NCBI GenBank assembly: GCA_030015575.1
Contig: CM057338.1
Coordinates: 137,355,546-137,419,545 of the forward strand
Direction of reading: 5' to 3'
Length of the DNA: 64,000 nucleotides
From: Agapanthus africanus
Taxonomy: Eukaryota; Streptophyta; Magnoliopsida; Asparagales; Amaryllidaceae
The notes under the pieces are model-generated. The model was not told where the DNA came from, searched no databases, and worked only from the letters and a program-made list of their open reading frames with translations. Positions 1-12,794 of this stretch are shown one piece after another (the stretch's first letter is position 1; each line of letters opens with the position of its first letter). Position numbers and translations under genes: made by a program.

Positions 1-513
1 TAGAATAGAAAACCTGATAGAACAGTTTAGTTACCCACTGCACACTACCCTGCACTGTTGTTTCATATTATTGCTTTATTCATGTTTATTTTCTGCATTG
101 CTTATTACCATGTTCATATTATATTATTGGTTGACATGACGCGCTGACGTCTGGGTTTTGCATGGCCCAGATTCTTTACCACTGTCGACGACTGAGCAGG
201 AGTACTTCAGCCAGCAGGCTGATTTGTGAGTTCTGTAGTGATTAGTTCATTTATTTCATTTTTATTTCCAGATGTGAGCCCGCATTATGGGACGTACTTT
301 TCTATTTATTGTATTGGATCATTTGCTTCCGCACTTATTTTTCATTGACTCTTGTTATTATGGATTTGGACATGTGTTAGATAGTTTATTTATCTTGTTC
401 TTGATATCTCTACAGCCGTAATGTGACTGTGGATGGATACTTCCTACCCACAGGTAGCATGGTTGGCTATGTCACGTGCCCAATCTTGCGTACTCTGGGA
501 AGCGGGGCGTGGC
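1..513 (+). repeat. 5' LTR of Tekay copy 1 (3' portion only)
   Basis: Matches 7043-7555 base for base apart from two differences and ends GGGGCGTGGCA, next to a primer-binding site. The first roughly 2.5 kb of this LTR lies left of the window. Confidence 0.95.
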
Positions 514-523
514 ATGGTTCTTT

Positions 524-540
524 TGGTATCAGAGCCATAG
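524..540 (+). other. Primer-binding site, initiator tRNA-Met type
   Basis: TGGTATCAGAGCCATAG starts ten bases after the LTR end. It is the usual complement of the 3' end of plant initiator tRNA-Met used by Ty3 chromoviruses. The same site appears in the minus-strand sister element at 45546-45564. Confidence 0.85.
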
Positions 541-894
541 GTTAGTTGGGTTGATTCTTTTGTAGTTGGGTATTGTACCCAATACACGAATCAGAATACC
601 CGTGCTTAGGAAACATGTCCTGCCACCTTGACCGTTTTACCATTCTTGAATCACATTCTTCCTGATTATATCTTTTACGGCGTGCAAACTTACTTTGCAT
701 TGTCGACTCGAAAACCTGATTCCTTGTTATCTCTAGGACTTAGGCGACTTGGGTGGAGTTAAGTAATTGTGGCTATGATACCGCGGCATAGTTACAATGC
801 GGTACTCTATTTAAGTATCTTGGAGTTCTAGCCTTGATTTATATATTTGAATCTATCATCATGCTAATGTTGGGTGTTTTGAGTTCAGGATTAT

Positions 895-1510
895 GACAGG
901 TAAGAAGTTGAAGACGTACCGGAGGCGTGTGAACGAAGCCGCCATGATTGGAGTGATAAGAGGAATGCTGGAAATCAAAGAAACAGACCGAGCTGATCCA
1001 GCAGCAAGCGGACTCGTTTCAGGAAGGTTTGCAGATCATTCAGCAGTCTGTGAACGAGGTTGGAACTAGACCAGTCGAACGAGTAGGGACTGTAGCAGAT
1101 TTCAGACTTTTGGGTTCGTCTACTTTCACTGGTCTGGAGGAGCCGTTGCCAGCCGAGCAGTGGATAGTAACACGGAGAATTTGCTGATTTCGACACAGAT
1201 TCCAGAGGACAAAGGAGTTGATGTGGTGCGCATTCAGCTAGTGGATTACGCCCGAGAGTGATGGCTTGTGGAGGAGACCCGCTTGCCAAGCCGATCAGTT
1301 GGGCGGATTTATCTAAGAGTTTCCTGGAGAAATTCTTCCCGCGGGCTGCGCGGGAGGAAATGGAGGAGAAATTTATTGGGCTGAGGCATAATGGAGCAGC
1401 CGTGGACGTGCATGCAGCAGAGTGGACGAGACTCAGTAGTCTCGCTGGACCTTTCGCGGCCAACGATGCAGACAGCAGTTGCGGTAAGGAAGCAGTTCTG
1501 TCGGGCCAAT
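895..1510 (+). mobile_element. gag-related region of Tekay copy 1
   Basis: The translated plus strand matches the Gag of the sister copy at 44.2-45.2 kb: the N-terminal TYRRRVNEAAM-like start, the WVDFSKSFLEKFFP-like core and the DVHAAEWTRLS block. Gag would form the particle and package the RNA. Fossil: broken. No separate zinc-knuckle or protease segment was recognised between here and the RT. Confidence 0.75.
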
Positions 1511-1559
1511 CGAGTTTAAGGCTAGGCCGACACACAGTGTTCTTGCAGCTATGGAAGTT

Positions 1560-4456
1560 GATGATTGTGAAGAACCGGTGGTAGTTCGCGATTTCATGGA
1601 CGTAGTAAAGATATATCGAGTCTACCACCGAGGAGAGACGTGGAGTTCGCGATTGACCTTAGTCCTGGTGCAGCGCCAGTATCTAAAGCTTACCATCCAA
1701 TGGCACCAGTGGAATTGGAAGAAGTTAAGAAGCAGGTTGGTGAATTACTTGAGAAGGGTTGGATTCGAAGCAGCAACTCGCCTTGGGGAGCTCCAGTTCT
1801 TCTAGTAAAGAAGAAGGATGGCACGAGGAGGATGTGCATTGATTATCGAGAATTGAACCGGGTGACTATTAAGAACAAGTACCCGATCCCTCGCATTGGA
1901 GAACTTTTTGAGCAGCTTAGTGGCGCGAGAGTATTCTCGAAACTGGATTTGCGATCCGGATATCATCAGGTCCGAGTGAAAGCAGAAGACATTTGCAAGA
2001 CGGCGTTTCGAACTCGATATGGACATTTCGAGTATCTGGTGATGCCCTTCGGAGTAACGAATGCGCCGACAATATTCATGGGTTTGATGAACAGAATCTT
2101 TTCACCATTCTTGGACCAGTTTATTGTGGTATTCATTGACGATATTCTGGTGTACTCGAAGAGTCCGGAGGAGCATGCTGAGCATTTAAAGATCGCACTG
2201 CAGACGCTGAGACAGGAGAAATTGTATGCGAAGATGAGTAAGTGCGAATTCTGGCTGGAAGAAGTGAAGTTTCTGGGGCATGTTGTGTCGGGCGATGGAA
2301 TCGCCGTCGATCCCGAAAAGATTGCAGCAGTTCGAGATTGGCCTATTCCAAGAAATGTGGCTGAGATAAGAAGTTTCCTTGGTTTGGCCGGATATTACAG
2401 GAGATTTGTGGAGAACTTCGCTCGTTTGGCAGAACCGTTGACCAAGCTTACGCGCAAGGATGTACCTTTTATTTGGACGGATGGATGTGCATTGGCCTTC
2501 GAGACGTTGAAGCAGAAGTTGATAACCGCCCCTATCCTGACCGTACCAGATAATTCAGGAGGACTGGTGATTCACAGCGACGCATCTGGAAAAGGATTGG
2601 GATGTGTTTTGATGCAGAATGGGAAGGTCGTAGCTTACGCATCAAGACAACTGAAGACTCATGAGAAGAATTATCCGACTCATGACTTGGAGCTTGCGGC
2701 AGTGATTTTCACCTTGAAGATTTGGAGACACTGCCTTTTGGGCAAGAGAGTCGAAGTTTTTACAGATCACAAGAGTTTGAAGTATGTGTTCACTCAGAAG
2801 GAGTTGAACATGAGGCAACGCAGATGGTTATAGCTGATGGCTGACTACGACCTTGATCTTAAGTACCATCCGGGAAAAGTTAACGTCGTGCCGGATGCGC
2901 TTAGTCGGTTACCAGCAATTCAGGTATTGACTACACAGAGGGAGATCATTGCGGATTTTCGAAGATTTGACTTGGAGGTTGTGCTACCACGTGCTACGGG
3001 ACAGTTGATGCAGTTGCAAGTACAGTCGTCCTTAGTTGAGAAGATTAAAGCGGCACAATCGCAGGATCCTAGACGGCAAAGGTTTCGAGAGTAGGTTGTA
3101 GCCGGACTATGAACAGATTTACTGATCCATGGAGATGGTTCGTTGAGGTATGGTAACCGTGGGTGTGTGCCAAAGAGAGATGTGCGTGAAGAGCTTATGA
3201 AGGAGGCACATAGTTTAGCTTACTCTGTACATCCGGGAGGTACAAAGATGTACCGAGATATTCGACAGCACTTCTGGTGGGAAGGTATGAAACGGGAGAT
3301 CGCTCGCTTCGTGGCTAAGTGCTTGGTGTGTCAGCAAGTCAAGGCTGAACACCAAAGGGTTGCTGGTTTGTTGCAACCACTTCCGATTCCTCAGTGGAAG
3401 TGGGAACATATAACCATGGATTTCGTGACGGCTTTACCGCGGAGTCCAAAGGGCAACAATGCAGTATGGGTGATTGTCGATCGATTGACCAAGGCGGCTC
3501 ACTTTATTCCTTTTCGGGTTGGTCAATCGACGGAGACTTTGGCAGAGCGGTACATGCAGGAGATTGTAAGATTGCATGGAGTACCGGTGAGCATCGTGTC
3601 CGATCGGGACACTTGGTTCTTGTCACACTTCTGGAGGAGTTTACAAGAAAGTTTGGGGACTCGATTGAAGTTTAGCACAGCTTATCATCCTCAAACTGAT
3701 GGACAATCGGAGAGAACGATCTAGACTCTTGAAGATATGTTGAGGGCATGCATGTTGGACTTCAAAGGTTCTTGGGAGGATCATCTACACTTGGTGGAGT
3801 TTTCATACAACAACAGCTTCCAAGCGATTATTCAGATGGCTCCGTTTGAAGCTCTTTATGGTCGTAAGTGCCGTTCACCTGTTTGTTGGGATGATGTTGG
3901 TGAACGAAGGTTACTGGGACCAGATTTGGTAGTACAGACAGTCGAGAAGGTGAATACAATCAGGAAGCATATGAAGGCAGCTCAAGACAGACAGAAAAGT
4001 TGGGCCGACATGTCAAGAAGACCTCTAGAGTTCGCCGTGGGTGATTTGGTATTCTTGAAGATATCACCGACTAGAGGGGTGATTCGCTTTGGGAGTCGGG
4101 GAAAGCTTAGTCCTCGATTCGTTGGACCCTTCGAGATATTGGAGCGTGTGGGAGAGGTAGCGTACCGTTTGGCGTTACCACAGTCCTTGGCAGGAGTGCA
4201 CGATGTGTTTCATGTATCTCAACTACGGAGGTATGTTCGAGATGAAACCCACGTCTTGGATCATTCGGAGTTGACCGTACGGGAGGACCTAACTTTTGAG
4301 GAGCGACCGGTTGAAATCAAGGATCGAAGAGAAAAGGTTCTTAAGAACAAAGTTATCCCTCTTGTGCTAGTCTCTTGGGGTAATCGATCGCATGGAGAAT
4401 CCACCTGGGAGCGAGAAGACGAGATCCGGCAGAAATTTCCTCACCTTTTCCTGTAG
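1560..4456 (+). mobile_element. pol region of Tekay copy 1: RT, RNase H, integrase, chromodomain
   Basis: Domains in order: reverse transcriptase ([23 protein letters not shown], and the FIDDILVYS catalytic motif near 2.13 kb); Ty3 RNase H ([22 protein letters not shown] near 2.57-2.8 kb); integrase HHCC zinc finger near 3.2-3.35 kb; catalytic core ([21 protein letters not shown]) near 3.4-3.75 kb; and a C-terminal HVSQLRRYV block followed by a chromodomain-like WEREDEIRQKFPHLF end. The terminal chromodomain marks the chromovirus branch and in relatives is thought to steer insertion into heterochromatin. Broken at a few places. Confidence 0.92.
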
Positions 4457-4515
4457 TTATCTATCTTGTATTCTTGGAATTTCGAGGACGAAATTCTTTT
4501 TGTAGTTGGGTATGA

Positions 4516-7500
4516 TGTAACACCCGAGCCCAATTAAACTATTTCTGTTACTGGTTGAGTGTTAGACATTGCTCATTTCAATTATCTTGCTTGTTTGGTT
4601 CTTGTTGCAAAATTTTAACCGGCTAAGTCATTTTTGCCTATAACAAATTTAACACCTAAAATGAAATTAAAAATATCCATATTGACCTACTCGTCACCAC
4701 TAGTCACGTGGTAGCGTCCGCGCGTCGAGATTTCATCCCGTTCGGTGAAACGGGCGAGTTTGGACGGCTACGCGCGCGTGCAAGTGTCCGACTTGGGGGC
4801 ATGCATTTTAATCATAAGACATCTCATTTTGAAATTTGGAACCCGCTTAAAATCCTATTATTTGAATTTCAAATTTTTGGGCGCAACCCGGGCGTGATTT
4901 GGAAATGTTTCATTTAGCGCCGAAATACCCATTTAATTTAATAATCTAAAACTATATAAAATATATTTTCTGTTACCCAAACCAACGATTCAAATCCTTT
5001 TAAATCCTTTTAAATTTTATTTTAAATTTCCTTTTCACACCCCGGCCAATCACGAGGGGCTTTACCCTCGTGGGCCCCTCTCTCTCCGTCTCTCTATCTC
5101 TCATCTCTCCTTCTATATCTCTCTCTCTCTCTTCCTCTATCTCTCTATAATCTCTCTCTCCTAAAATCTCTCTCTCTCTCTATCTCTATAATATACTGTT
5201 CCTTCGTCCTCGTCTCGCAGAAAAAGAAAACCCCACGACGAACCCCCCATCGCAGAACCATAGCCATCTCCGCTGCCGTCGCCGCCGCAGCCCCCGCGCC
5301 GACGACACCACCACCATCACCCGGTCCCGACCTCTCCACCTTCCTCCACCTTCCCTCACCTTCTTTCCCTTGGAGAACCCGACCACCGATAGCCCCGACT
5401 TCACCTGCACCTTTCACCGCCGGCGACCCCACTTCCTCGTCGGCCCCCACTCGTCCTCCTCATCACCTTCGCACCAGCCCCCGACCTTCTTCCTCCTTCC
5501 CTCGTCGGGCTGCAACAGAACCAGACGCCCGAACCCTAGCACCTCCTCCGATCGCCGGAAAAGTGGCCGTCGACCCTCGTCGTCGTCGCCTGCACCACCG
5601 CCGACCACCTCCTCTCCCCCTGCAACCCAAACCAAGCCAGTTCCTCACCATCCCTCCTATTCCAGCAACCTACAGCCAGTCAGCCGCTGCCGTGTTCCCT
5701 GTTCGCCGCCGGCGCCCCATCGCCGTCGAACCCGTCGCGGTTGCCACCTTTGCTATCACTGTAAGCATCTCGTTACCTTCTCCCTTCCCTTTTCCCTTCG
5801 CTGGTCGCGTTTTGTCCGTGCGTAGTTTGCTAACCATCGTCGCCGTTTTGACATTTCGCCGGATTCCGGCCGTGCCGACGACTTGACCCGACTTTCCAGC
5901 GAAGTACTCCGGTCCGCGTGGCCCGCTGTTCGTTGTTTGGACTCGATCCGTGACCCGTGCATCCGTCGCGTGTTTCCGCCGACGTTACATTCGTGTTTTC
6001 CGGTTTGCGAAATCGTCGAGGCAAGTATTACTTGCTACATGCTATGTTATACTAATTAAGTGTGCTTGACTCTTAAAACTTGCAAAGATTAACTAGTGTT
6101 GTTACTTTTCTCATTTGGACGAAATATGATATATATCATGATGCAGTAACCTAAACCGTATTTTGCCACTGTAACCCTAATAACAAAATTACCAGTTAAT
6201 CATTTTGCTATTTAAAGGACGATAGCCGTGCACATATAGCTTTATTACTTTCTGTTATTGATATTGCATTACCTTGTGATTATTGCACCCCAAGGGTGCT
6301 CGAACCTGTTAATATAATACCACTGCACCATATTAATGCACCATTGTGATTAAATAAACTGTTATTGTGGTTTACTTTATTTCCTGCTGTTATTCCTTAT
6401 TCGATTATATACCTGTTGTGAGCACACCCTCGATTGCGTTACATATTGACCTGACCTTGATACACATGACATATATACATACCGATGCACCGGATATGGT
6501 ACCCTTTACTATCAACTCAACCTGTTGTACCATGACCTGACCTGTTACACTTCCTACTTGACATGACATGGTACCGTACACTCTTGACATGACATGACAC
6601 CTTTATACATTACCTGGCTTGACCTGATGTACCATGACCCGACCTGTTACCTGATCTCGTGCCTAATGCCAACAAACCTGACATGTTGTCCTCATGGACC
6701 ATTCCTGTTGTCTATCTAGACAAAACCTGCTGTTACCTGATCCTGTGTTGGCATTAGTTCTTGATTACTGAATACCTGACCTGACATACATAACTTGGGG
6801 GTATGGGGAAATCAAAGGTGAAACCGACTTGTAACTCAACAGTTCGATACCTGTTCTGATCAGTCTTACGGGCTTGGCCAGCCCCGGAGTGATGATGCTG
6901 ACATCACTCTCCCATCCTGCTACCTGTTACTTCCTAGCGGCACGTCTCGGATTCAGCCCCGAGGGTCTTGACCGTGGTCCCGGGCATGCACGGGATACTA
7001 TTGAGTTACATCGACGAGTCATCAATTGATTTCAAAGACTTTAGAATAGAAAACCTGATAGAACAGTTTAGTTACTCACTGCACACTACCCTGCACTGTT
7101 GTTTCATATTATTGCTTTATTCATGTTTATTTTCTGCATTGCTTATTACCATGTTCATATTATATTATTGGTTGACATGACGCGCTGACGTCTGGGTTTT
7201 GCATGGCCCAGATTCTTTACCACTGTCGACGACTGAGCAGGAGTACTTCAGCCAGCAGGCTGATTTGTGAGTTCTGTAGTGATTAGTTCATTTATTTCAT
7301 TTTTATTTCCAGATGTGAGCCCGCATTATGGGACGTACTTTTCTATTTATTGTATTGGATCATTTGCTTCCGCACTTATTTTTCATTGACTCTTGTTATT
7401 ATGGATTTGGACATGTGTTAGATAGTTTATTTATCTTGTTCTTGATATCTCTACAGCCGTAATGTGACTGTGGATGGATACTTCCTACCCACAGGTAGCA

Positions 7501-7555
7501 TGGTTGGCTATGTCACGTGCCCAATCTTGCGTACTCTGGGAAGCGGGGCGTGACA
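4516..7555 (+). repeat. 3' LTR of Tekay copy 1 (3040 bp)
   Basis: Starts TGTAACACCC just after the integrase/chromodomain end and stops GGGGCGTGACA. U3 is AT-rich. A pyrimidine-rich (CT)n block at about 5079-5190 leads into a TATA-like TCTATAATATAC and then a GC-rich stretch (5210-5990). Long proline/serine reading frames there (5370-5886) are compositional, not genes. The same layout (purine tract, GC-rich leader) recurs in the other Tekay-type LTRs here. Confidence 0.93.
5079..5200 (+). promoter_or_regulatory. CT-rich tract and TATA-like promoter inside the LTR
   Basis: About 110 bp of near-pure CT dinucleotides ends in a TATA-like ATCTCTATAATATAC at about 5181-5195. Mirror-image GA-rich tracts sit at the matching place in the minus-strand LTRs (39.83-40.05 kb and 47.74-47.94 kb). 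A start of transcription just downstream is inferred. Confidence 0.5.
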
Positions 7556-7560
7556 GTAAG

Positions 7561-8634
7561 TGGCATATCAATTACCGATGATGAATGTGTGTGAGCCGAA
7601 AAATCTGTGTAAGTGTAACATGCACGTCATCGGTAATTGTGCAGGTGTACTAGCAGATAATATCATAAAGCGGTGAATACCGGAAACATAACACGTATCT
7701 CATGAGGGATAATCCAATATAAACATGAACTATAATAAAGTATACATCTACACATGAACCATACAGCCAGTTTAAAAGATACGAATCATAGTTTTGAAAG
7801 TGGGGGCTACGGTGTTTTTGAGGAAAAGACACCATTTGAAAATCCGTAGCATCCCTTGATATTTCCATTTAAAAGTGCATACGGTTCGTCGGTTTTGGAA
7901 ATAAGTATGGTTCAGGTGAAATCTTATGTCGGCGATCCAGCCTCATAGTATCCGATATGGAAACATCCTTGATCATCATTCTCAAATCACGAGTGCGGAT
8001 CAATCATCCGGTATAACTCATCGCGTACGGTAATCCATCGTACGGTGGCCTCAATCTAAATTAAGGATCTATCGTCCTATTTATCGATAAGGGTACGGAT
8101 ATATGGTCTCTTACGACAAATCATCTTTTATTCTCATATATACATACGTATATATATCTCATGTCATATCCTTATCGATCTCATATCACATCATTAACAA
8201 ACTCATTTCATATCTAGGCATATGTATGTGGATATTCATATCGCCTCACATCCTCATATCATGCATATTCGCTCATATCATCTTGTATCATCACGTTGGC
8301 ATCTCAATTCATGTCATCTTGTATTAACATATCATCTCCTACTAACTCTTTGATCATATCCGTAGGTTCTTAGTATAGGTTTTTCCGACTATATTCTATA
8401 TGTCGATTTTCATTTTATAATTTCGGGGGTGCTATACGCCACCCACCCGACTTTCCCCGTAGATATAAATCTACTCACATGCTAAACTTCTTCCTTAGCC
8501 GAAATTGATGTATTTCGTTGTCACGGAAGTCCACGCGAAAGTACCTACAATCAATGCAACATTGAAATGTTATTAAAACCAAGTCCGAAAAACCGATACG
8601 GCACACAAAGTGCTCATAGGTTAGAACCTATAGC
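7561..8634. other. Unassigned DNA between two Tekay-type LTRs
   Basis: No convincing gene. A perfect 13-bp inverted repeat (CAATTACCGATGA at 7569-7581, its complement at 7627-7639) could form a hairpin with a 45-nt loop. The stretch 8110-8340 is low-complexity, with TCATAT-type words recurring. It resembles decayed repeat DNA, but I recognise no family. Confidence 0.4.
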
Positions 8635-8639
8635 CTACG

Positions 8640-11600
8640 TGTCACGCCCCGCTTTCCAAAATACGGAATACGAGGGGTGATAAGGCCAGCCATGCTCCTA
8701 CGGTCAAGGAAATATCTTGCTGTAGTCACACTTCGGCTTCTAGCATTACGCGGTAATCAGTAATCAATGCACAGGTAATGAGAAATGCAGTCACTAATTC
8801 TATCAAAACAGATATGAGATATACCAGATAGAGATCAAGGAAAAGATGGTGTTGGCGTCGCTGATCTAGATGTCCACAATATCCTCGAGGTACGACATAT
8901 CCTGATCCGAGTTAAGTCCACTTCTAACTCTGAGCATGCATACTCAGGTCGTCAGAGCGACACAATAACAATATGTATAAATACATATGTAAACGCGTGC
9001 AATGATGATGAACATGAAACAGTAAACATGGAGTGATGACATGAGCATGAAGTAACCGGTACAGGTAAACAATAAAGCAGGTATATCGAATCAGTAATCA
9101 ATGCAATGTCCATGTCACTAAACCTATCAGTCTCTAAGTCTCACTGTCCAAGTCACTAAACATATCGTCAGTCCAAGTGTGAGTGTCAACCACCGCAGGA
9201 GTATCCCCAACCCAAGGGTAGGCCCTAGGGCAAGGGAACACGGGCCCAAATCACGCTCGCTAATATCATTAATACCATCCATACGACTCCCAAAATCGCT
9301 GTATATGCCGGCAGTGGGACTCCCGAGATTCCGTTGATCGAACTCATACTTAAACTACCCCACACCCGTGGTCTACATCAAAGACCGACCATGAACCCAA
9401 ATACTAGTCGCCCCATGACAAGTCTACGTGAGAACTGGAGACAGAGTCTCCAACAAGTATGTCTCGACTGGTATCCAAGATAAATGGACAGTACTTGATG
9501 TCTTACGTATGACACTAATATAAGTGTTTCCATAACCGTTCCATTCCAGTTATAGTTACACTTATATATGTCCCATAGGCATCGACAATGAAATAACTAT
9601 TTGGTTCCGCTGATTGTTTACAAGTACGCTTCACTTCACTTGTTCATTCACGCTTTTACAATAACGTACTTACCACAATCCAATCACTAATATTTATCAC
9701 TGGGTAGTGTAACACGGTCACTAGGTTATTGATACAAAATAAACACTATCTACAGAGGTATGACAATAACGCACATGGTGGAGATATAGTAAATGCGCTA
9801 CCGAATACATATGAGCAACCGATGTCGGTTGGACTAGAAAAATCATATAAAATCGTACGTGCATAATTTGGCAAAATAATATAAAAATCATAAACAGCAT
9901 ACTAAATTATATCTACCGTAAAATTAGTTTCGAGTCAATCGGGTTTCGGGTTTGCGAGTTATGGTCATTTACTTTTAAGTGTTCACTGCTGGAAATCCAG
10001 TTTCTGAACTGGAAGTCCATTTCGTAACACGTTTTACTCCCAGTTAGGAGAATAATTAGGCTATGCTACAGTTGGATAATATTTATTTTTATCAGTCAAG
10101 TTTCCAACGCATTAGACGGATTGATAATATCCACTGTTTTCTGGGAGTTATGCATTATCTAAGATCGGGATCTGTATTCTGTCCCTGCTCGGGACAGCAG
10201 TATGTACTGATGGTTTAAAATGTAATTAAAATAGAAAACGATGGTAAAAATGAACGAAACCACTTCAAATAGTTAGCTAACAGATTCATCTTCGCTACAG
10301 TATAGGGTTCCGCATAATACCATTTTCACACAGAGATGTAAAAGCATTTCCAATCAAGTGTTGGAAAGCAGTGCTGCCCTAGACTGCAGTCCAGATCCGT
10401 ACTCCCGACCAGTTTCTGTCACCTTTGTAAATAGAAACAGATTATAAATTATATGGATTTCTAGGTTGTTGAGTCGGCTTCGATATGAGCTCTCGAACAC
10501 AACATTCCGGTGTGTAACCAATTTACTATGATTTTCACAAATTTCAGATACAGAAGGTTTCAGATTCAACGGATCTAAATGGGGATGACATTTCACGGCG
10601 TTAGGGTCCGTATTTTCGAGCCAAACATTAACACAGTATTCGTTATCGCTAGGGTAAACCGTTATGCTTAAGTTCCGTCATTTTAGGAGGTTTTTAGATT
10701 ATGTTTTGCATCAAGCACTTATATTAACATTTGATTCGCAACCGAAAAGAATATACGATAGCATGTAGCAAGTATTTAACTTGCCTGAAGATGATTGGAG
10801 ACGCGGCCGCAATGACGACGGGCGCAACGGCACGATCACGGCACAATGACAACGACGCAAGTAGCAGCAGCAGCAGCAAGCCTCGTCTCGGCTCTGGCCC
10901 GAGCTTGTGTCATGGCTTCGGTATGGCGTGAGCTTGGCCCCGATGATGGAGATGAGGCGGCGACGATGATGGCCTCAACGGCGACGTTCAGATGATGGGG
11001 GCAGCGGCCGTGGGTGCCGAGATGGTCGATGATGGGTCGCTCGGGTGTGGGTTGGTGCTCGGGCTCAGAGATGGAGGTGGCGACGGGCTCAACGGGGGTG
11101 GCTCAATAGCCGGCCGACGGTGACGAGGGCGTGCAGGAGAGGTAGGGAGACGGGGACGGGGACAAGAACGGGTGAGGCGGTAGGTTGTGGTGTGCAGGGG
11201 AAGCTCAGGTGATGGGTCGCAGGGTTGCTCGGCACGCAGAGGGGGTCCCCGAGTTGGGTCTTGTGGGTGTTGGTCGACAGGGGTCACGCTCGGTGGGGAG
11301 TCGACGATGGAGGAGAGGAGGAGATGGGCTGAGGCGGTCGAAGGTGAGAAAACGACGCTGGAGATGGGTCCGTGGTGACCGTCGACGATGAGGAGATCGG
11401 GCTCATCGTCGATGGGTGAGTAAGCGGGTGTTTGGAAGAGAGAGCTTGGACGAGGCAAGAAAATGAGAACGAGGAAGAAGAAGAGCGAGGGGGAAAAGAA
11501 AGGGGAAAGCTCGGTTGTCGTGGGGGAAATGGCGACGTTGGGGGAGCGGGTCTCGCGACGATGGCACGAGAAGCGGGGAGTCATTGGGGTAAGGCCGTTG

Positions 11601-11968
11601 GGCAACGAGCGGGGCGCGGAAAGTTAGCGAGCGGGCACGGTCGTCGCGGAGAGCACGGGTGAGCCATTGAGGGAAAAAGGGCGGGAAAAAGATAACGAGG
11701 GAGAAGAAGAGGAGTGGGTGAGGGGTTCGGGTCGGGTTTGGTGAGCACGGGTTTGGGCTTTAGAGTTTAGGTTATGATTTTATATTTAAATATAATTAAA
11801 ATATTTTTAAAATATGGAAAAATTTTGGAAAAAAATCCTGGAAAATACCGAAAAATTTAGAAAAAAAAGGGTTAGGATTTGTAATTTAGAAATATTTGAG
11901 TTTATAAAATTTTTGTGATCTTTGTAAAAAAATATACGGAAATTATTTAAAAGGAACTGGGTATTACA
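8640..11968 (-). repeat. Solo LTR, Tekay/Del-like (3329 bp)
   Basis: In plus-strand reading it opens TGTCACGCCCCGCTT and closes GGGTATTACA, the reverse complement of a TGTAATACCC...GTGACA LTR. It is bracketed by a perfect 5-bp duplication, CTACG (8635-8639 and 11969-11973). The opening resembles the minus-strand Tekay LTRs at 37648 and 45574 but is clearly a different family. With no internal region between two copies it reads as the product of LTR-LTR recombination. The GC-rich block at 10.8-11.7 kb produces arginine/serine-rich reading frames that are not genes. Confidence 0.9.
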
Positions 11969-11973
11969 CTACG

Positions 11974-12328
11974 CATGCAAAAACAACCAAATAACCATCG
12001 TCGTTGACGTACAAATGTCCAGCGACTAAATCCAAACTCAATTATCAAAACCAACTTTTAGAAATCGCAAAACACGAAAACAACAACCTAGGAAAACCAC
12101 TCCCAGATTCTACTCTAGGTCAAAATAGGAGATTTTGCATATAGGGTAGGTCTAAACACTGAATAACAAGGCCATGAACCAAAATCCATACAATTCCACC
12201 CTGACCAGGCCGCAAATTGCGGCCTGGGGGAATATATCTACGGCCAAAGCATAAGTATAGGGGATCGGGTTTCTAAGGAAAATTCCAAATGGCCTGCACG
12301 TCTCTCTGTCATGGGAACTTATTTTATG
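11974..12328. other. Unassigned flank with a GC palindrome
   Basis: No gene seen. At 12205-12227 an 11-bp arm CCAGGCCGCAA faces its exact complement across one base. The piece lies between the solo LTR and the old Athila-type LTR and is continuous with 52612 onward once the insertions are subtracted. Confidence 0.4.
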
Positions 12329-12731
12329 GGTCTTGTTCAGTCGAAAATATTGTAATCTTTAACATAACAATTTCCTCACTTTCTAAATATCTAAGGGTGT
12401 TTGTTATAAATATAACACTTATTACAAGTTCGTCTGGAAAATATCAAATAGCACGTGTTATACATTATAATCAACATTCTGGAAGGAAATTGTGTGTTTA
12501 TTATTTCACGCATGATATTGTATATCTCAACAATCTTCAGTGAGATTTTGTGCAGAAAAATTATTTCAGGACAGATATCGGAATCACAAATTCACCGACA
12601 AAATGCAGCAAGCCAAAGAGTTAAAATCTGGCAGAGATTCAGAAAAGATAAAAAGATTCCAGATATCACATGAATACCCATAGACCAACACAAGACTACC
12701 ACAGAGAAATGAAGCCACAAACTCACCAAAC

Positions 12732-12785
12732 GGCCGCAAAACCGCGGCCGAATCAGGCCGATCCGCCGTGGATCCGCGACCGAGT
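12732..12785. repeat. GC-rich palindromic cluster upstream of the old LTR promoter
   Basis: Contains GGCCGCAAAACCGCGGCC and GATCCGCCGTGGATCCGCG, near-palindromes built from CCGCGG and GGATCC words. The same kind of cluster sits upstream of the TATA box in the nested Athila-like LTRs (13783-13831 and 20626-20673). Confidence 0.55.
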
Positions 12786-12794
12786 TGGGGGCTC

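Larger units (their letters stand above)
1..7555 (+). mobile_element. Tekay/Del-type Ty3 chromovirus, copy 1 (left end outside window)
   Basis: LTR retrotransposon on the plus strand. Order: end of the 5' LTR (1-513), primer-binding site, gag-related stretch, pol (RT, RNase H, integrase), a C-terminal chromodomain-like segment, then a 3.04-kb 3' LTR (4516-7555). The two LTR ends differ at only two of 513 compared positions, so the copy looks very young. The right flank GTAAG (7556-7560) should be one copy of the target duplication; its partner lies outside the window. The internal part is about 4.0 kb, some 0.9 kb shorter than in the sister copy at 37648-48580. The element is broken in several places. 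Lineage comes from RT type, the chromodomain at the pol end and TGTAACACCC at the LTR start. Confidence 0.93.

Noticed and set aside
5145-6024. Proline/serine/arginine-rich frames in the GC-rich LTR leader (similar at 11.0-11.7, 39.2-40.2 and 47.1-48.1 kb)
   Set aside because: Compositional frames in GC- and CT-rich LTR sequence; overlapping on both strands and not conserved as protein.
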